7,045 bases of DNA, from contig JAEXJM010000048.1 in NCBI GenBank assembly GCA_023449275.1, positions 1 to 7,045 of the forward strand, given 5' to 3'. The notes under the pieces are model-generated. The model did not search any database. It was not told the DNA's origin and was given only the letters and a program-made list of their open reading frames with translations. The first letter of the stretch is position 1. Each line of letters opens with the position of its first letter. Of this stretch, positions 1 to 4,742 are shown in pieces. This stretch comes from Pseudomonadota bacterium. GTDB lineage: Bacteria; Pseudomonadota; Gammaproteobacteria; Burkholderiales; Burkholderiaceae_D. A program made the position numbers and the translations under genes.

Positions 1-6
1 AGACAA

Positions 7-35
7 TTGACCTTCAGAAGGGAGATAGGTATTAT
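7..35 (+). promoter_or_regulatory. Promoter of tRNA-Pro (-35 and -10)
   Basis: A -35 hexamer TTGACC (7-12, 5 of 6 consensus bases) and a -10 hexamer TATTAT (30-35, 5 of 6) are separated by 17 nt. The expected transcription start, about 7 nt past the -10, falls near 42, only three bases before the mature tRNA at 45. This is a typical sigma70 layout for a stable-RNA gene. The window edge hides any upstream activating element. Confidence 0.72.
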
Positions 36-44
36 TACGTTCTT

Positions 45-121
45 CGGGGCGTAGCGCAGCCTGGTAGCGCAACTGGTTTGGGACCAGTGGGTCGGATGTT
101 CGAATCATCTCGCCCCGACCA
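45..121 (+). tRNA. tRNA-Pro (anticodon TGG)
   Basis: The 77-nt gene folds as a full cloverleaf. The acceptor arm CGGGGCG pairs with CGCCCCG, followed by discriminator A and an encoded CCA (119-121). The D arm contains GCGC...GCGC with the CTGGTA loop. The anticodon stem ACTGG/CCAGT encloses loop TTTGGGA, giving anticodon TGG, which reads CCN proline codons. The T loop is TTCGAAT. It has its own promoter upstream and a hairpin terminator downstream, so it is probably transcribed alone. Confidence 0.97.
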
Positions 122-129
122 ATAAAACG

Positions 130-161
130 AAAACAGGCTGTCTTTGGCAGCCTGTTTTTTT
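130..161 (+). terminator. Rho-independent terminator after tRNA-Pro, possibly bidirectional
   Basis: An 11-bp stem (AAAACAGGCTG, 130-140, with CAGCCTGTTTT, 148-158) closes a 7-nt loop and runs into a T tract to 161 on the plus strand. Read from the minus strand the same stem is followed by a T-rich tail (complement of 121-130), so it could also stop leftward transcripts coming out of the integrase operon. No other terminator-like hairpin is visible between the integrase stop at 310 and this site. Confidence 0.85.
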
Positions 162-180
162 ATTCAGGCCAAAGATTGTC

Positions 181-186
181 TATAAT
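181..186 (+). promoter_or_regulatory. Probable -10 element of the tRNA-Arg promoter
   Basis: A perfect TATAAT lies 41 nt upstream of tRNA-Arg and just after the terminator that isolates tRNA-Pro, so tRNA-Arg needs its own promoter here. No good -35 hexamer is present at 16-18 nt spacing, because the region overlaps the T tract of the terminator. Transcription would start near 193, giving a leader of roughly 34 nt that includes a small hairpin (ACAGA 204-208 with TCTGT 214-218) just before the mature 5' end. Confidence 0.5.
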
Positions 187-226
187 GTCGTTTATATCGT
201 GTTACAGACAAAATCTGTGATCAAGT

Positions 227-303
227 CTGCCCATAGCTCAGCTGGATAGAGCAACGGCCTTCTAAGCCGTAGGTCGCACGTTCGAATCGTGCTGGGCAGG
301 CCA
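227..303 (+). tRNA. tRNA-Arg (anticodon TCT), integration target of the adjacent element
   Basis: This is a complete 77-nt cloverleaf. Acceptor CTGCCCA pairs with TGGGCAG, the discriminator is G, and CCA is encoded at 301-303. The D stem is GCTC/GAGC. The anticodon stem ACGGC/GCCGT encloses loop CTTCTAA, giving anticodon TCT (AGA/AGG arginine codons). The T arm GCACG/CGTGC has loop TTCGAAT. A phage-type tyrosine integrase ends 7 nt beyond the CCA, the usual sign that a tRNA 3' end served as the attachment site. The tRNA itself is intact. Confidence 0.97.
280..303 (+). other. Putative attL: 3' end of tRNA-Arg
   Basis: Tyrosine integrases of temperate phages and islands commonly recombine at tRNA 3' ends and keep the tRNA whole. 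The integrase gene starts its 3' flank right here, in the lambda order att-int-xis. The exact core cannot be defined because I found no second copy of this segment elsewhere in the window. The boundaries given are the T loop to CCA and are inferred. Confidence 0.45.
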
Positions 304-309
304 TTAAAA

Positions 310-1356
310 TCAGATACTTACGTTATTTTCTCCTCCTTCTTTATTTTCAAACGTAGCCAAAACGTAACCAAGTTTGATTTTATCAAGCCGTGATGCTGCT
401 GTTGAAAGTGCCTCTGGCGCAATATGTGCATAACGCTCTACCATTGCCCGGGTCTTCCATCCACCAAGGTGTTGCAATTCATGAGTCGGCGTCCCTGCTT
501 TCCGTTGCCATGTTGCCCAAGTATGCCGAAGATCATGCCATCGAAAGTCTGAAATGCCAGCGCGTACCAGAGCATTTCTCCATGCAAGGGTATTTGCATA
601 TCGAATATGCTTTCCCTTATAGGTGAAAACATATTTTTCATGCTTGCCAATCTGTTTTGTAATAATGGCAATGGCAACATCATTCAACGGAACCGATAGC
701 GCATCACCGTTTTTTGTCCGGGGCACATATGCATGTCTCAGTTTTAGATCGACATGTTCCCATTCCATATCCAGCACATTTCGCTGTCTCAGGCCGGTAT
801 ATAACGCGAACAAAACGATATCCCGCTGATGTTCAGGCAGTTCCGATAGCAATTTGTCGGCCTGCTCTGGTGTAAGAGACCGGTTTCGGTTGTTGGTCTC
901 TTTGTACATTTTAATTTTTGGGAAGCTATCGATCCATTCCCATTCGTTTTTTGCCCGATTCAAAATGGCACGAACGAGGTTGAGATAACGGTTTACAGTT
1001 GCTTTGCTGACTTCTTTCAGCTTCCGTTCCTTAATGGTGTCGATAACAGGTAAGCTGATTTGATTCAACGTCAAGTTTCCGAGGATAGGGTGCAGCCAAC
1101 GTAGCTTCGTGACATCTTCTTTTGTCGTTCGCTTGTCTGAAGTTTCGTTCAACCATCTGACTGCCGCTTCTTTCCATGTGCGAGTAGGTTTTTTGTTTAA
1201 TTTCTCCTCATCCCAAAGAGAGGCTTTGAATTTATCATGAAATTCTTCTGCCTTTAATTTATCGTCAGTCCCAGTGCTTTGCTGTATTCGTTTTCCACTG
1301 GGCGAGGTGATTTTGATCCACCAGTATGATGAATCCTTACGTTTGTAGAGCGACAT
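310..1356 (-). CDS. int: Phage-type tyrosine recombinase (integrase)
   Basis: This 348-aa tyrosine recombinase catalyses site-specific integration and, with an excisionase, excision. The N-terminal part (about 1-55) looks like an arm-type DNA-binding domain. Residues about 60-145 form the core-binding helical domain and about 160-325 the catalytic domain. Visible active-site residues are R190 (TGLRQ), K215 (RTKNG), H274 and R277 (WHDLRH), W300 (LGGW, in the second-histidine position) and nucleophile Y309 (ERYAH). All expected catalytic positions are occupied, so the enzyme looks intact. I chose the start at 1356 because GGAGG (complement of 1361-1365) lies 4 nt upstream. A start at 1383 would add nine residues (MRTRRHGGN) that are really overlap with the upstream gene. 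The stop is 7 nt from tRNA-Arg, which is the likely target. Confidence 0.95.
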   Translation of the reverse strand: MSLYKRKDSSYWWIKITSPSGKRIQQSTGTDDKLKAEEFHDKFKASLWDEEKLNKKPTRTWKEAAVRWLNETSDKRTTKEDVTKLRWLHPILGNLTLNQISLPVIDTIKERKLKEVSKATVNRYLNLVRAILNRAKNEWEWIDSFPKIKMYKETNNRNRSLTPEQADKLLSELPEHQRDIVLFALYTGLRQRNVLDMEWEHVDLKLRHAYVPRTKNGDALSVPLNDVAIAIITKQIGKHEKYVFTYKGKHIRYANTLAWRNALVRAGISDFRWHDLRHTWATWQRKAGTPTHELQHLGGWKTRAMVERYAHIAPEALSTAASRLDKIKLGYVLATFENKEGGENNVSI

Positions 1357-1547
1357 GTTTCCTCCGTGCCGCCTTGTGCGCATTTATATTGTGACCTTAT
1401 AAATGCCTCAAGGTCAACTTCCAAAAATACCCATTTATTGCCGATTTTGGCACCGGGAATTTCACCTGCCTTGGCTTTAACTTTTACACTTGTTTCAGTC
1501 AACTTCAAAAATTTGGCGGTTTCTTTTGTGTTTAATGTCTTCGTCAT
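1254..1547 (-). CDS. xis: Excisionase-type helix-turn-helix protein
   Basis: This 97-aa protein has a winged/MerR-like HTH of the excisionase (HTH_17) type at residues about 5-52: LNTKETAKFLKLTETSV followed by an IGNKWVF strand and a short LEAFI helix. Such proteins bend the attachment site to direct the integrase toward excision, or regulate it. Its last third (after about residue 64) is encoded over the start of int in another frame, a 103-nt overlap, and the int ribosome-binding site lies inside it. That C-terminal part is probably poorly constrained. The start at 1547 overlaps the stop of the upstream gene as ATGA, with a GAGG just before it. The HTH and the position next to int support the xis call. 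Family membership alone would also allow a general regulator. Confidence 0.8.
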   Translation of the reverse strand: MTKTLNTKETAKFLKLTETSVKVKAKAGEIPGAKIGNKWVFLEVDLEAFIRSQYKCAQGGTEETCRSTNVRIHHTGGSKSPRPVENEYSKALGLTIN

Positions 1548-1804
1548 TCCTCACTCCGCCAATCCAGCTTCTTGCCGCAATTCGGACAGTAACTCCAATT
1601 TTCAACTCTTTGTCCGCACGGCCAACAGTAAAAGCCGTCTAATCTTTTTTCCGGTGTACTCGGGCTGATCCAATAGAGCGCATTTTCCATAAGATCGGCC
1701 ATGTTATCCTGCTCCTCAATATCAGCTCCAAAGTGTTCTGCAATGGCCTCGGCCAAAGATGTGGCCATATCCTCATACCAATCACGATCTTTTTCGTACT
1801 CCAT
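1544..1804 (-). CDS. Small zinc-ribbon protein of unknown function
   Basis: This 86-aa acidic protein has an N-terminal helical part (residues 1-45, rich in Glu and Asp) and a C-terminal zinc ribbon. The ribbon has C60-x2-C63 and C73-x2-C76, with the typical YCPNCGKKL knuckle. Such ribbons usually bind one zinc ion and mediate protein or nucleic-acid contacts. No specific role can be named. The start at 1804 has a strong GGAGG 5 nt upstream. It follows the stop of the Lar-like gene with no gap (TAAATG) and its own stop overlaps the xis start by 4 nt, so it is translated as part of the operon. Genes like this are common between early and integration functions in temperate phages. Confidence 0.85.
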   Translation of the reverse strand: MEYEKDRDWYEDMATSLAEAIAEHFGADIEEQDNMADLMENALYWISPSTPEKRLDGFYCWPCGQRVENWSYCPNCGKKLDWRSEE

Positions 1805-1957
1805 TTATGCCTCCAATACGCTATCTAGCTTTAAAGAAAACCAAGTCTTGCATCTGCTACAGCTGAAAGATGCAGAACGATCGTCAAGTCTTGCGTTTAC
1901 AAGCTCAACTTCACCTCCGCATAGATAACAGGGCTTCAATTCAGGCATTTTGTTCAT
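1805..1957 (-). CDS. Lar-like small zinc protein (50 aa)
   Basis: This short gene encodes 50 aa beginning MNKMPELKPCYLCGGEVEL. The start LKPCxxCGGxxEL is the signature of the Lar family of phage and prophage zinc-ribbon proteins. The family is named after the Rac prophage protein that relieves type I restriction of incoming DNA. Four cysteines, C10, C13, C33 and C36, form two CxxC knuckles. Most family members have CPFCG and here it is CYLCG. The start at 1957 overlaps the upstream stop as ATGA. It has no clear ribosome-binding site, so translation probably depends on coupling, and a second in-frame ATG (M4, 1948) is possible. The stop directly abuts the next ATG. The anti-restriction role is known for Lar itself and is only a guess here. 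Confidence 0.8.
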   Translation of the reverse strand: MNKMPELKPCYLCGGEVELVNARLDDRSASFSCSRCKTWFSLKLDSVLEA

Positions 1958-2301
1958 TTAACAATATCCACTTTAACTAGCCTTCCGGTGTCGCAATCAA
2001 ATTCAAACTGTATATTCGGTTTCGCTCTTGCATCTTGAATTATCCTTCCGAGGCCTGAAACGCTATCTGCTTCGTATTCGATCATTGTTTTGACAACAAT
2101 GTTTTCCGGTTTGATACGCCACTCAAGACATTCTTCATCGAATCTCGGAACAGTAAACGGATAAAACAATGCGCTGGCGTTTGATCTTCTCATGGCTTCC
2201 GGATCGTAATCTATCCATTCTTTTGTACCGGTCTGCCGTGTCTGTATCGGCTTGCCGTCCGCCGCGACCTGTGGGACAATGGCGTTGCCGTCGGCGGTCA
2301 T
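1954..2301 (-). CDS. Hypothetical phage-type protein, 115 aa
   Basis: I do not recognise this family. The protein is soluble and slightly acidic, with no signal peptide or membrane segment. It begins with a polar, possibly flexible stretch (residues 1-30). A mixed part follows, with KEWIDYDPEAMRRSNA and YPFTVPRFDEECLEWRIKP, and it ends in a likely alpha/beta part (QFEFDCDTGRLVKVDIVK). The start at 2301 is 6 nt after the stop of the membrane-protein gene and lacks a good ribosome-binding site, suggesting reinitiation. Its stop overlaps the Lar-like start by 4 nt. Tight packing between clear genes is the best evidence that it is real. Function is unknown. Confidence 0.75.
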   Translation of the reverse strand: MTADGNAIVPQVAADGKPIQTRQTGTKEWIDYDPEAMRRSNASALFYPFTVPRFDEECLEWRIKPENIVVKTMIEYEADSVSGLGRIIQDARAKPNIQFEFDCDTGRLVKVDIVK

Positions 2302-2307
2302 GTTTTT

Positions 2308-2691
2308 TCATTTGTTCAGGCGACCCGCTTCAAGAATCGGCAAGCCCGCTTCGGTGGCGACATAGATCGTTTGCTGGTTCTTGTGCAGTCCATCAATCCA
2401 GAGATAACGCAGATAGGCTTCATTGCCTTTCAGGGAATCACCGATAATCGCATTGGCTTTTGCGACACCTTTCGCTCTTTCGATTTCGGCTTCCGCCAGC
2501 ATGACGGCAGCTTCTTTTTGAGCTCGGGCTTCTTCTATTTTGATTTTGCGGTTCTGTTCGGCACGCTTGAACTCCGCTTCGCCGGCCAGAGTTTGTTGAT
2601 ACACAGAATAGCGGGGGAGCAAAAACATACCGGCGATGACGATTCCAATAAAAGTCAATATTGAAAAAAACACAGCAATTATTCTTTCCAT
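2308..2691 (-). CDS. One-helix membrane protein with an SPFH/band-7-like C-terminal tail
   Basis: The 127-aa protein has one N-terminal transmembrane helix (residues 4-25, IIAVFFSILTFIGIVIAG). A charged, Ala/Glu/Lys-rich predicted coiled coil (about 36-80, AEAEFKRAEQNRKIKIEEARAQ) follows, then a short conserved-looking end (YLRYLWIDGLHKNQQTIYVATEAGLPILEAG). The coiled coil and end resemble the region after the band-7 domain in stomatin/HflC-like proteins. The band-7 domain itself is absent. Proteins of this shape occur in phage early regions and probably sit in the inner membrane. The biochemical role is unknown. The start at 2691 has GGAG about 8 nt upstream. It heads the run of tightly packed genes that ends with int. 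Confidence 0.8.
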   Translation of the reverse strand: MERIIAVFFSILTFIGIVIAGMFLLPRYSVYQQTLAGEAEFKRAEQNRKIKIEEARAQKEAAVMLAEAEIERAKGVAKANAIIGDSLKGNEAYLRYLWIDGLHKNQQTIYVATEAGLPILEAGRLNK

Positions 2692-3029
2692 TCTTTTTTC
2701 TCCATTTCCAAATCCTGACTGTTGCCGTCTGTCCGGCTGTCAAGCGTCTCTCCGCGTTGTCGTTCACATCATCATTCCGGCGCTAATCTCCGGTTAAGCG
2801 TAAAGAACGGTCTTTCGACGTTGTCTGCTGCATTTCCCGGTGAAAGACAGACAACCTAGGGTCTCTTTGCCCTGGTACAAACCGACCGGCTCGATCGGCT
2901 TGCATCAAGGCCCTGCTTTTGTCCAGAGCAGGGGAACTGGTGGAAAGAAACATAATCATGAGTAATGCGGTTGTTTTCTCCGGGGAAGGAGTCTTTAAAC
3001 CCCGGAACAGCGCCCACAACCGCTGGGGC
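2692..3029 (-). other. Ambiguous segment with clustered inverted repeats
   Basis: This is the only part of the leftward operon without a convincing gene. It holds four perfect inverted repeats: GTCTTTC/GAAAGAC (2810-2816 with 2842-2848), GTTGTCTG/CAGACAAC (2820-2827 with 2848-2855), CCCTGCT/AGCAGGG (2911-2917 with 2927-2933) and CCGGGG/CCCCGG (2980-2985 with 3000-3005). None is followed by a T tract on either strand, so they do not look like simple terminators. The first two share base 2848 and interleave, so they would compete. Structured leader, antitermination or processing sites are possible. This is an inference. Confidence 0.4.
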
Positions 3030-3061
3030 TTAAACAATATCTTCTTCGTTGGTCGGCTCAT
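2783..3061 (-). CDS. Doubtful ORF, possible small secreted or membrane protein
   Basis: A 92-aa frame is open here. It has a basic N-terminus, a hydrophobic stretch at about 32-46 (TALLMIMFLSTSSPA) that could act as a signal or anchor, and a polar tail. There is no ribosome-binding site at the 3061 start, which lies inside the better supported 22-aa gene. A second minus-strand frame is open over 2865-3029, and several inverted repeats cross the region. I do not recognise the product. If real, the start may be an internal one such as the ATG near 2956. The region may equally be non-coding or decayed. Confidence 0.25.
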   Translation of the reverse strand: MSRPTKKILFKPQRLWALFRGLKTPSPEKTTALLMIMFLSTSSPALDKSRALMQADRAGRFVPGQRDPRLSVFHREMQQTTSKDRSLRLTGD

Positions 3062-3098
3062 CGGGTGGCTGATCCATCAGCCAGTCTTTCAGCTTCAT
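3030..3098 (-). CDS. Mini-gene overlapping the gp157 stop, 22 aa
   Basis: ATG at 3098 overlaps the Gp157 stop as ATGA, and an AAAGGA lies about 10 nt upstream inside the gp157 end. The 22-residue product (MKLKDWLMDQPPDEPTNEED, then IV) is amphipathic at the start and acidic at the end, with no cysteines or membrane segment. The stop/start overlap is the same kind used elsewhere in this operon, which is the main support. It could be a functional micropeptide or the surviving start of a longer gene cut by a TAA, since the frame stays open for about 55 codons after that stop. Function is unknown. Confidence 0.45.
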   Translation of the reverse strand: MKLKDWLMDQPPDEPTNEEDIV

Positions 3099-3589
3099 TT
3101 GATTTCAATCCTTTCCGTCTGTACAAGTCGGCAACCGGGGACGTTTTCGCCTGATTGCAGTTTTTGCCGGATACCCTTCTTGTCCACTGCGCGGGTCGGT
3201 TCCAGCTTTATCCAAAAATCAGGAGGGACAAGGCTGTGATCAAAAACATCGACGGATTGAGGGTTTTTTCTGATCGCCACGTCGAACTCGACGCCTTCGA
3301 CCTTCCTTTTCCCTGCCCGAATCATGCTGTCCTGCAAGTAGGTTTTCAGGTGGTCAACTCTGTTTCTGATGGCCCGTTCCCGATGCTCCATCTCTTCGAT
3401 GGCCTCACTCAGCGCCATTTCCTTTGCTTCAAATTCCTTGATAACGTAAGCAATCGCCTTGCACTTTTCCTCAAAATCGAAACTTTCCGCTTCCAACGTG
3501 TCGGCAATCGTTTGTGCATCCAGATCGGAGTTTTCCAGCTTTTCTTTCAGAGCCGCCACTTCGGCGGACAGCTTATAAAGGCTACTCAT
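3095..3589 (-). CDS. Gp157-family phage protein
   Basis: This 164-aa protein matches the pattern of the Siphovirus Gp157 family. A long, strongly charged N-terminal coiled coil (residues 1-90, MSSLYKLSAEVAALKEKLEN and AIAYVIKEFEAKEMALSEAI) leads to a helix LKTYLQDSMIRAGKRKVEG. A compact beta-rich end follows (FDVAIRKNPQSVDVFD, DFWIKLEPTRAVDKKGIRQKLQSGENVPG). The family is common in early regions of temperate phages and often sits near ssb or recombination genes, as here. It was named from Streptococcus thermophilus phages and has been linked to phage resistance in carriers, but its molecular role is not established. The start at 3589 overlaps the previous stop by one base (TAATG) with GGGAG upstream. 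Length is normal for the family and the gene looks intact. Confidence 0.88.
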   Translation of the reverse strand: MSSLYKLSAEVAALKEKLENSDLDAQTIADTLEAESFDFEEKCKAIAYVIKEFEAKEMALSEAIEEMEHRERAIRNRVDHLKTYLQDSMIRAGKRKVEGVEFDVAIRKNPQSVDVFDHSLVPPDFWIKLEPTRAVDKKGIRQKLQSGENVPGCRLVQTERIEIK

Positions 3590-4017
3590 TACACATTCTC
3601 CCGGACATAATTGACACAGGCTTCCATTACCTTCCTGCTGACTTCGGCGAGTTGCCTGTCATGCAGAGACAAGACCGCCGGCAAATATCGGATAAGTTCT
3701 CCATTCAGTGCCCATGACCCCGTTTTTTTACTCCTGGCAATCAGGTTCTTGAGATTCGTGAGAACTACCGCCAATTCGCGGTTGGCTTCTCCGGAATAAT
3801 CTGCCGGATACCCGCGATTAGCGAGAATGATCGTCAGATTGCAAGTCGAAATGATGTTCATGACCGCCTGCTTGCAGGGTTCCCGTTTCACCCAGTCAAA
3901 TGACATCCAGACGAACAACCCCATGTCGGTTCTTTCTTCATCGTTCAGTTTTCCATTCCATGATTGCGCGCATGATAAACGCGCAATCAGTTCGGCTTTG
4001 GATGCTCGACGTGCCAT
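3589..4017 (-). CDS. Hypothetical phage-type protein, 142 aa
   Basis: I do not recognise this protein. It appears mostly helical and soluble: a basic N-terminus (MARRASKAELIARL), a segment with MGLFVWMSFDWVKREPCKQA, and several helices to the C-terminus (LSLHDRQLAEVSRKVMEACV). Four cysteines (C16, C48, C59, C134) are scattered and do not form a zinc motif. There is no membrane helix. It starts 9 nt after the ssb stop, with GAGGA in that gap, and its stop overlaps the gp157 start by one base, so it is co-translated with both. Being sandwiched between an SSB and a Gp157 protein suggests a role in phage DNA replication or recombination. That is inference from position only. Confidence 0.82.
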   Translation of the reverse strand: MARRASKAELIARLSCAQSWNGKLNDEERTDMGLFVWMSFDWVKREPCKQAVMNIISTCNLTIILANRGYPADYSGEANRELAVVLTNLKNLIARSKKTGSWALNGELIRYLPAVLSLHDRQLAEVSRKVMEACVNYVRENV

Positions 4018-4026
4018 CTTTTCCTC

Positions 4027-4473
4027 TTAAAACGGAATATCGTCATTCATATCAGACTGTGCTGGAGGAGGTGCTGGACGTCTGCCTGTTTGCTTTGCAT
4101 CGGCATAGCTGTTCTGTCCAGAGCTTTGACTGCTATCTTGCTTGTTGCCGAGCATTTGCATGGTATCGGCGATGATTTCGGTCGCATAACGGTCAACGCC
4201 TTCCTTGTCGGTATATTTACGCGTTCTCAGACGGCCTTCGATATAAACCTGAGAACCCTTTTTCAGATACTGGCCTGCAATTTCAGCCAGTTTGCCGAAG
4301 AAGGAAATCCGGTGCCATTCGGTCTGTTCTTTCTGCTCGCCCGAGGCTTTGTCACGCCACCGATCGGTCGTGGCAACAGCGATACTGGTGACCTGTTCAC
4401 CACTTGGCAGATAGCGATTTTCCGGATCGCGGCCGAGATTACCGACAATGATAACCTTGTTGATCGACGCCAT
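4027..4473 (-). CDS. ssb: Single-stranded DNA-binding protein
   Basis: This 148-aa SSB binds and protects single-stranded DNA during replication, repair and recombination. The OB fold covers residues about 3-108 (NKVIIVGNLGRDPENRYLPS, TEWHRISFFGKLAEIAGQYL, KGSQVYIEGRLRTRKY). The stacking aromatics W39, W53 and F59 are present, and the position of E. coli Trp88 is Tyr87. A short Ser/Gln/Pro linker leads to the acidic tip DMNDDIPF, which recruits partner proteins. The start at 4473 has AGGAG (complement of 4480-4484). Divergence from uvrA is an arrangement known in many proteobacteria and points to the host copy. The immediate downstream phage gene, without an intervening terminator, points to a phage operon. 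Both could be true if the gene is a recombinant. Confidence 0.96.
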   Translation of the reverse strand: MASINKVIIVGNLGRDPENRYLPSGEQVTSIAVATTDRWRDKASGEQKEQTEWHRISFFGKLAEIAGQYLKKGSQVYIEGRLRTRKYTDKEGVDRYATEIIADTMQMLGNKQDSSQSSGQNSYADAKQTGRRPAPPPAQSDMNDDIPF

Positions 4474-4698
4474 GACTTTCTCCTGATAGACGTATTGTTC
4501 GTTGCGTTGAATAACTCACAAGTGAATCCTTTAACAGATTCGTTTATGAATAATGATTATGCAGCATTATAAGCCAGCAGCGCCCCGATCTGTACAAGAG
4601 AAGCGATCCGAACAACAAATCTTTTGAATACCTGCTTTTCGTCAATATGAGGTGTGTCCTGTGAAAGATGGTCAAATAGGTTATAGTATTGAATTAGC

Positions 4699-4714
4699 CT
4701 GTATATATTAACAG
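4699..4714 (+). promoter_or_regulatory. LexA (SOS) box of uvrA
   Basis: CTGT, eight AT-only bases (ATATATTA) and ACAG form a perfect CTGT-N8-ACAG operator, nearly identical to the E. coli consensus CTGTATATATATACAG. It sits 28 nt before the uvrA ATG and overlaps the putative -35 hexamer at 4708-4713, so LexA binding would block RNA polymerase. uvrA is a classic SOS gene. ssb starts 225 nt away on the other side, so control of ssb by the same box is uncertain. Confidence 0.9.
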
Positions 4715-4735
4715 TTCACTTTGTTTGACTATATT
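4708..4735 (+). promoter_or_regulatory. Putative uvrA promoter
   Basis: A -35 hexamer TTAACA (4708-4713, 5 of 6) and a -10 hexamer TATATT (4730-4735, 5 of 6) are separated by 16 nt. Transcription would begin around 4742-4743, which is the uvrA start codon. No Shine-Dalgarno sequence precedes the ATG, consistent with a leaderless or nearly leaderless mRNA. The start site is predicted from spacing only. Confidence 0.5.
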
Positions 4736-4742
4736 GCCTTCC

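Larger units (their letters stand above)
4485..4742. other. Divergent ssb-uvrA intergenic region
   Basis: The gap is AT-rich and holds control elements of both neighbours. Toward uvrA it carries the LexA box and promoter listed separately. Toward ssb, a perfect minus-strand TATAAT (complement of 4566-4571) could be a -10 element, though no good -35 is at normal spacing. It lies partly in an inverted repeat ATAATG/CATTAT (4550-4555 with 4565-4570). A minus-strand frame open from 4715 to its stop at 4557 has no start codon and ends in a hydrophobic stretch (VVRIASLVQIGALLAYNAA). No copy of the tRNA-Arg 3' end was found here. Confidence 0.5.

Noticed and set aside
390..829. Plus-strand ORFs within the integrase region
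   Set aside because: They are antisense to the integrase, whose catalytic motifs prove the minus-strand frame.
2738..2743. Perfect minus-strand TTGACA as a -35 for the membrane-protein gene
   Set aside because: No acceptable -10 hexamer follows at 16-18 nt, so it is not called a promoter.
2438..2767. Minus-strand 109-aa ORF starting at GTG
   Set aside because: Most of it overlaps the better supported membrane-protein gene in another frame, with Arg/Ser/Cys-rich sequence typical of a shadow frame and no good ribosome-binding site.
2980..3005. CCGGGG/CCCCGG hairpin as a terminator
   Set aside because: No T tract follows on either strand. It is kept only as part of the inverted-repeat cluster.
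2919..3239. Plus-strand 106-aa ORF with a hydrophobic stretch
   Set aside because: It runs antisense into gp157, lacks a convincing start signal, and has no neighbours on that strand.
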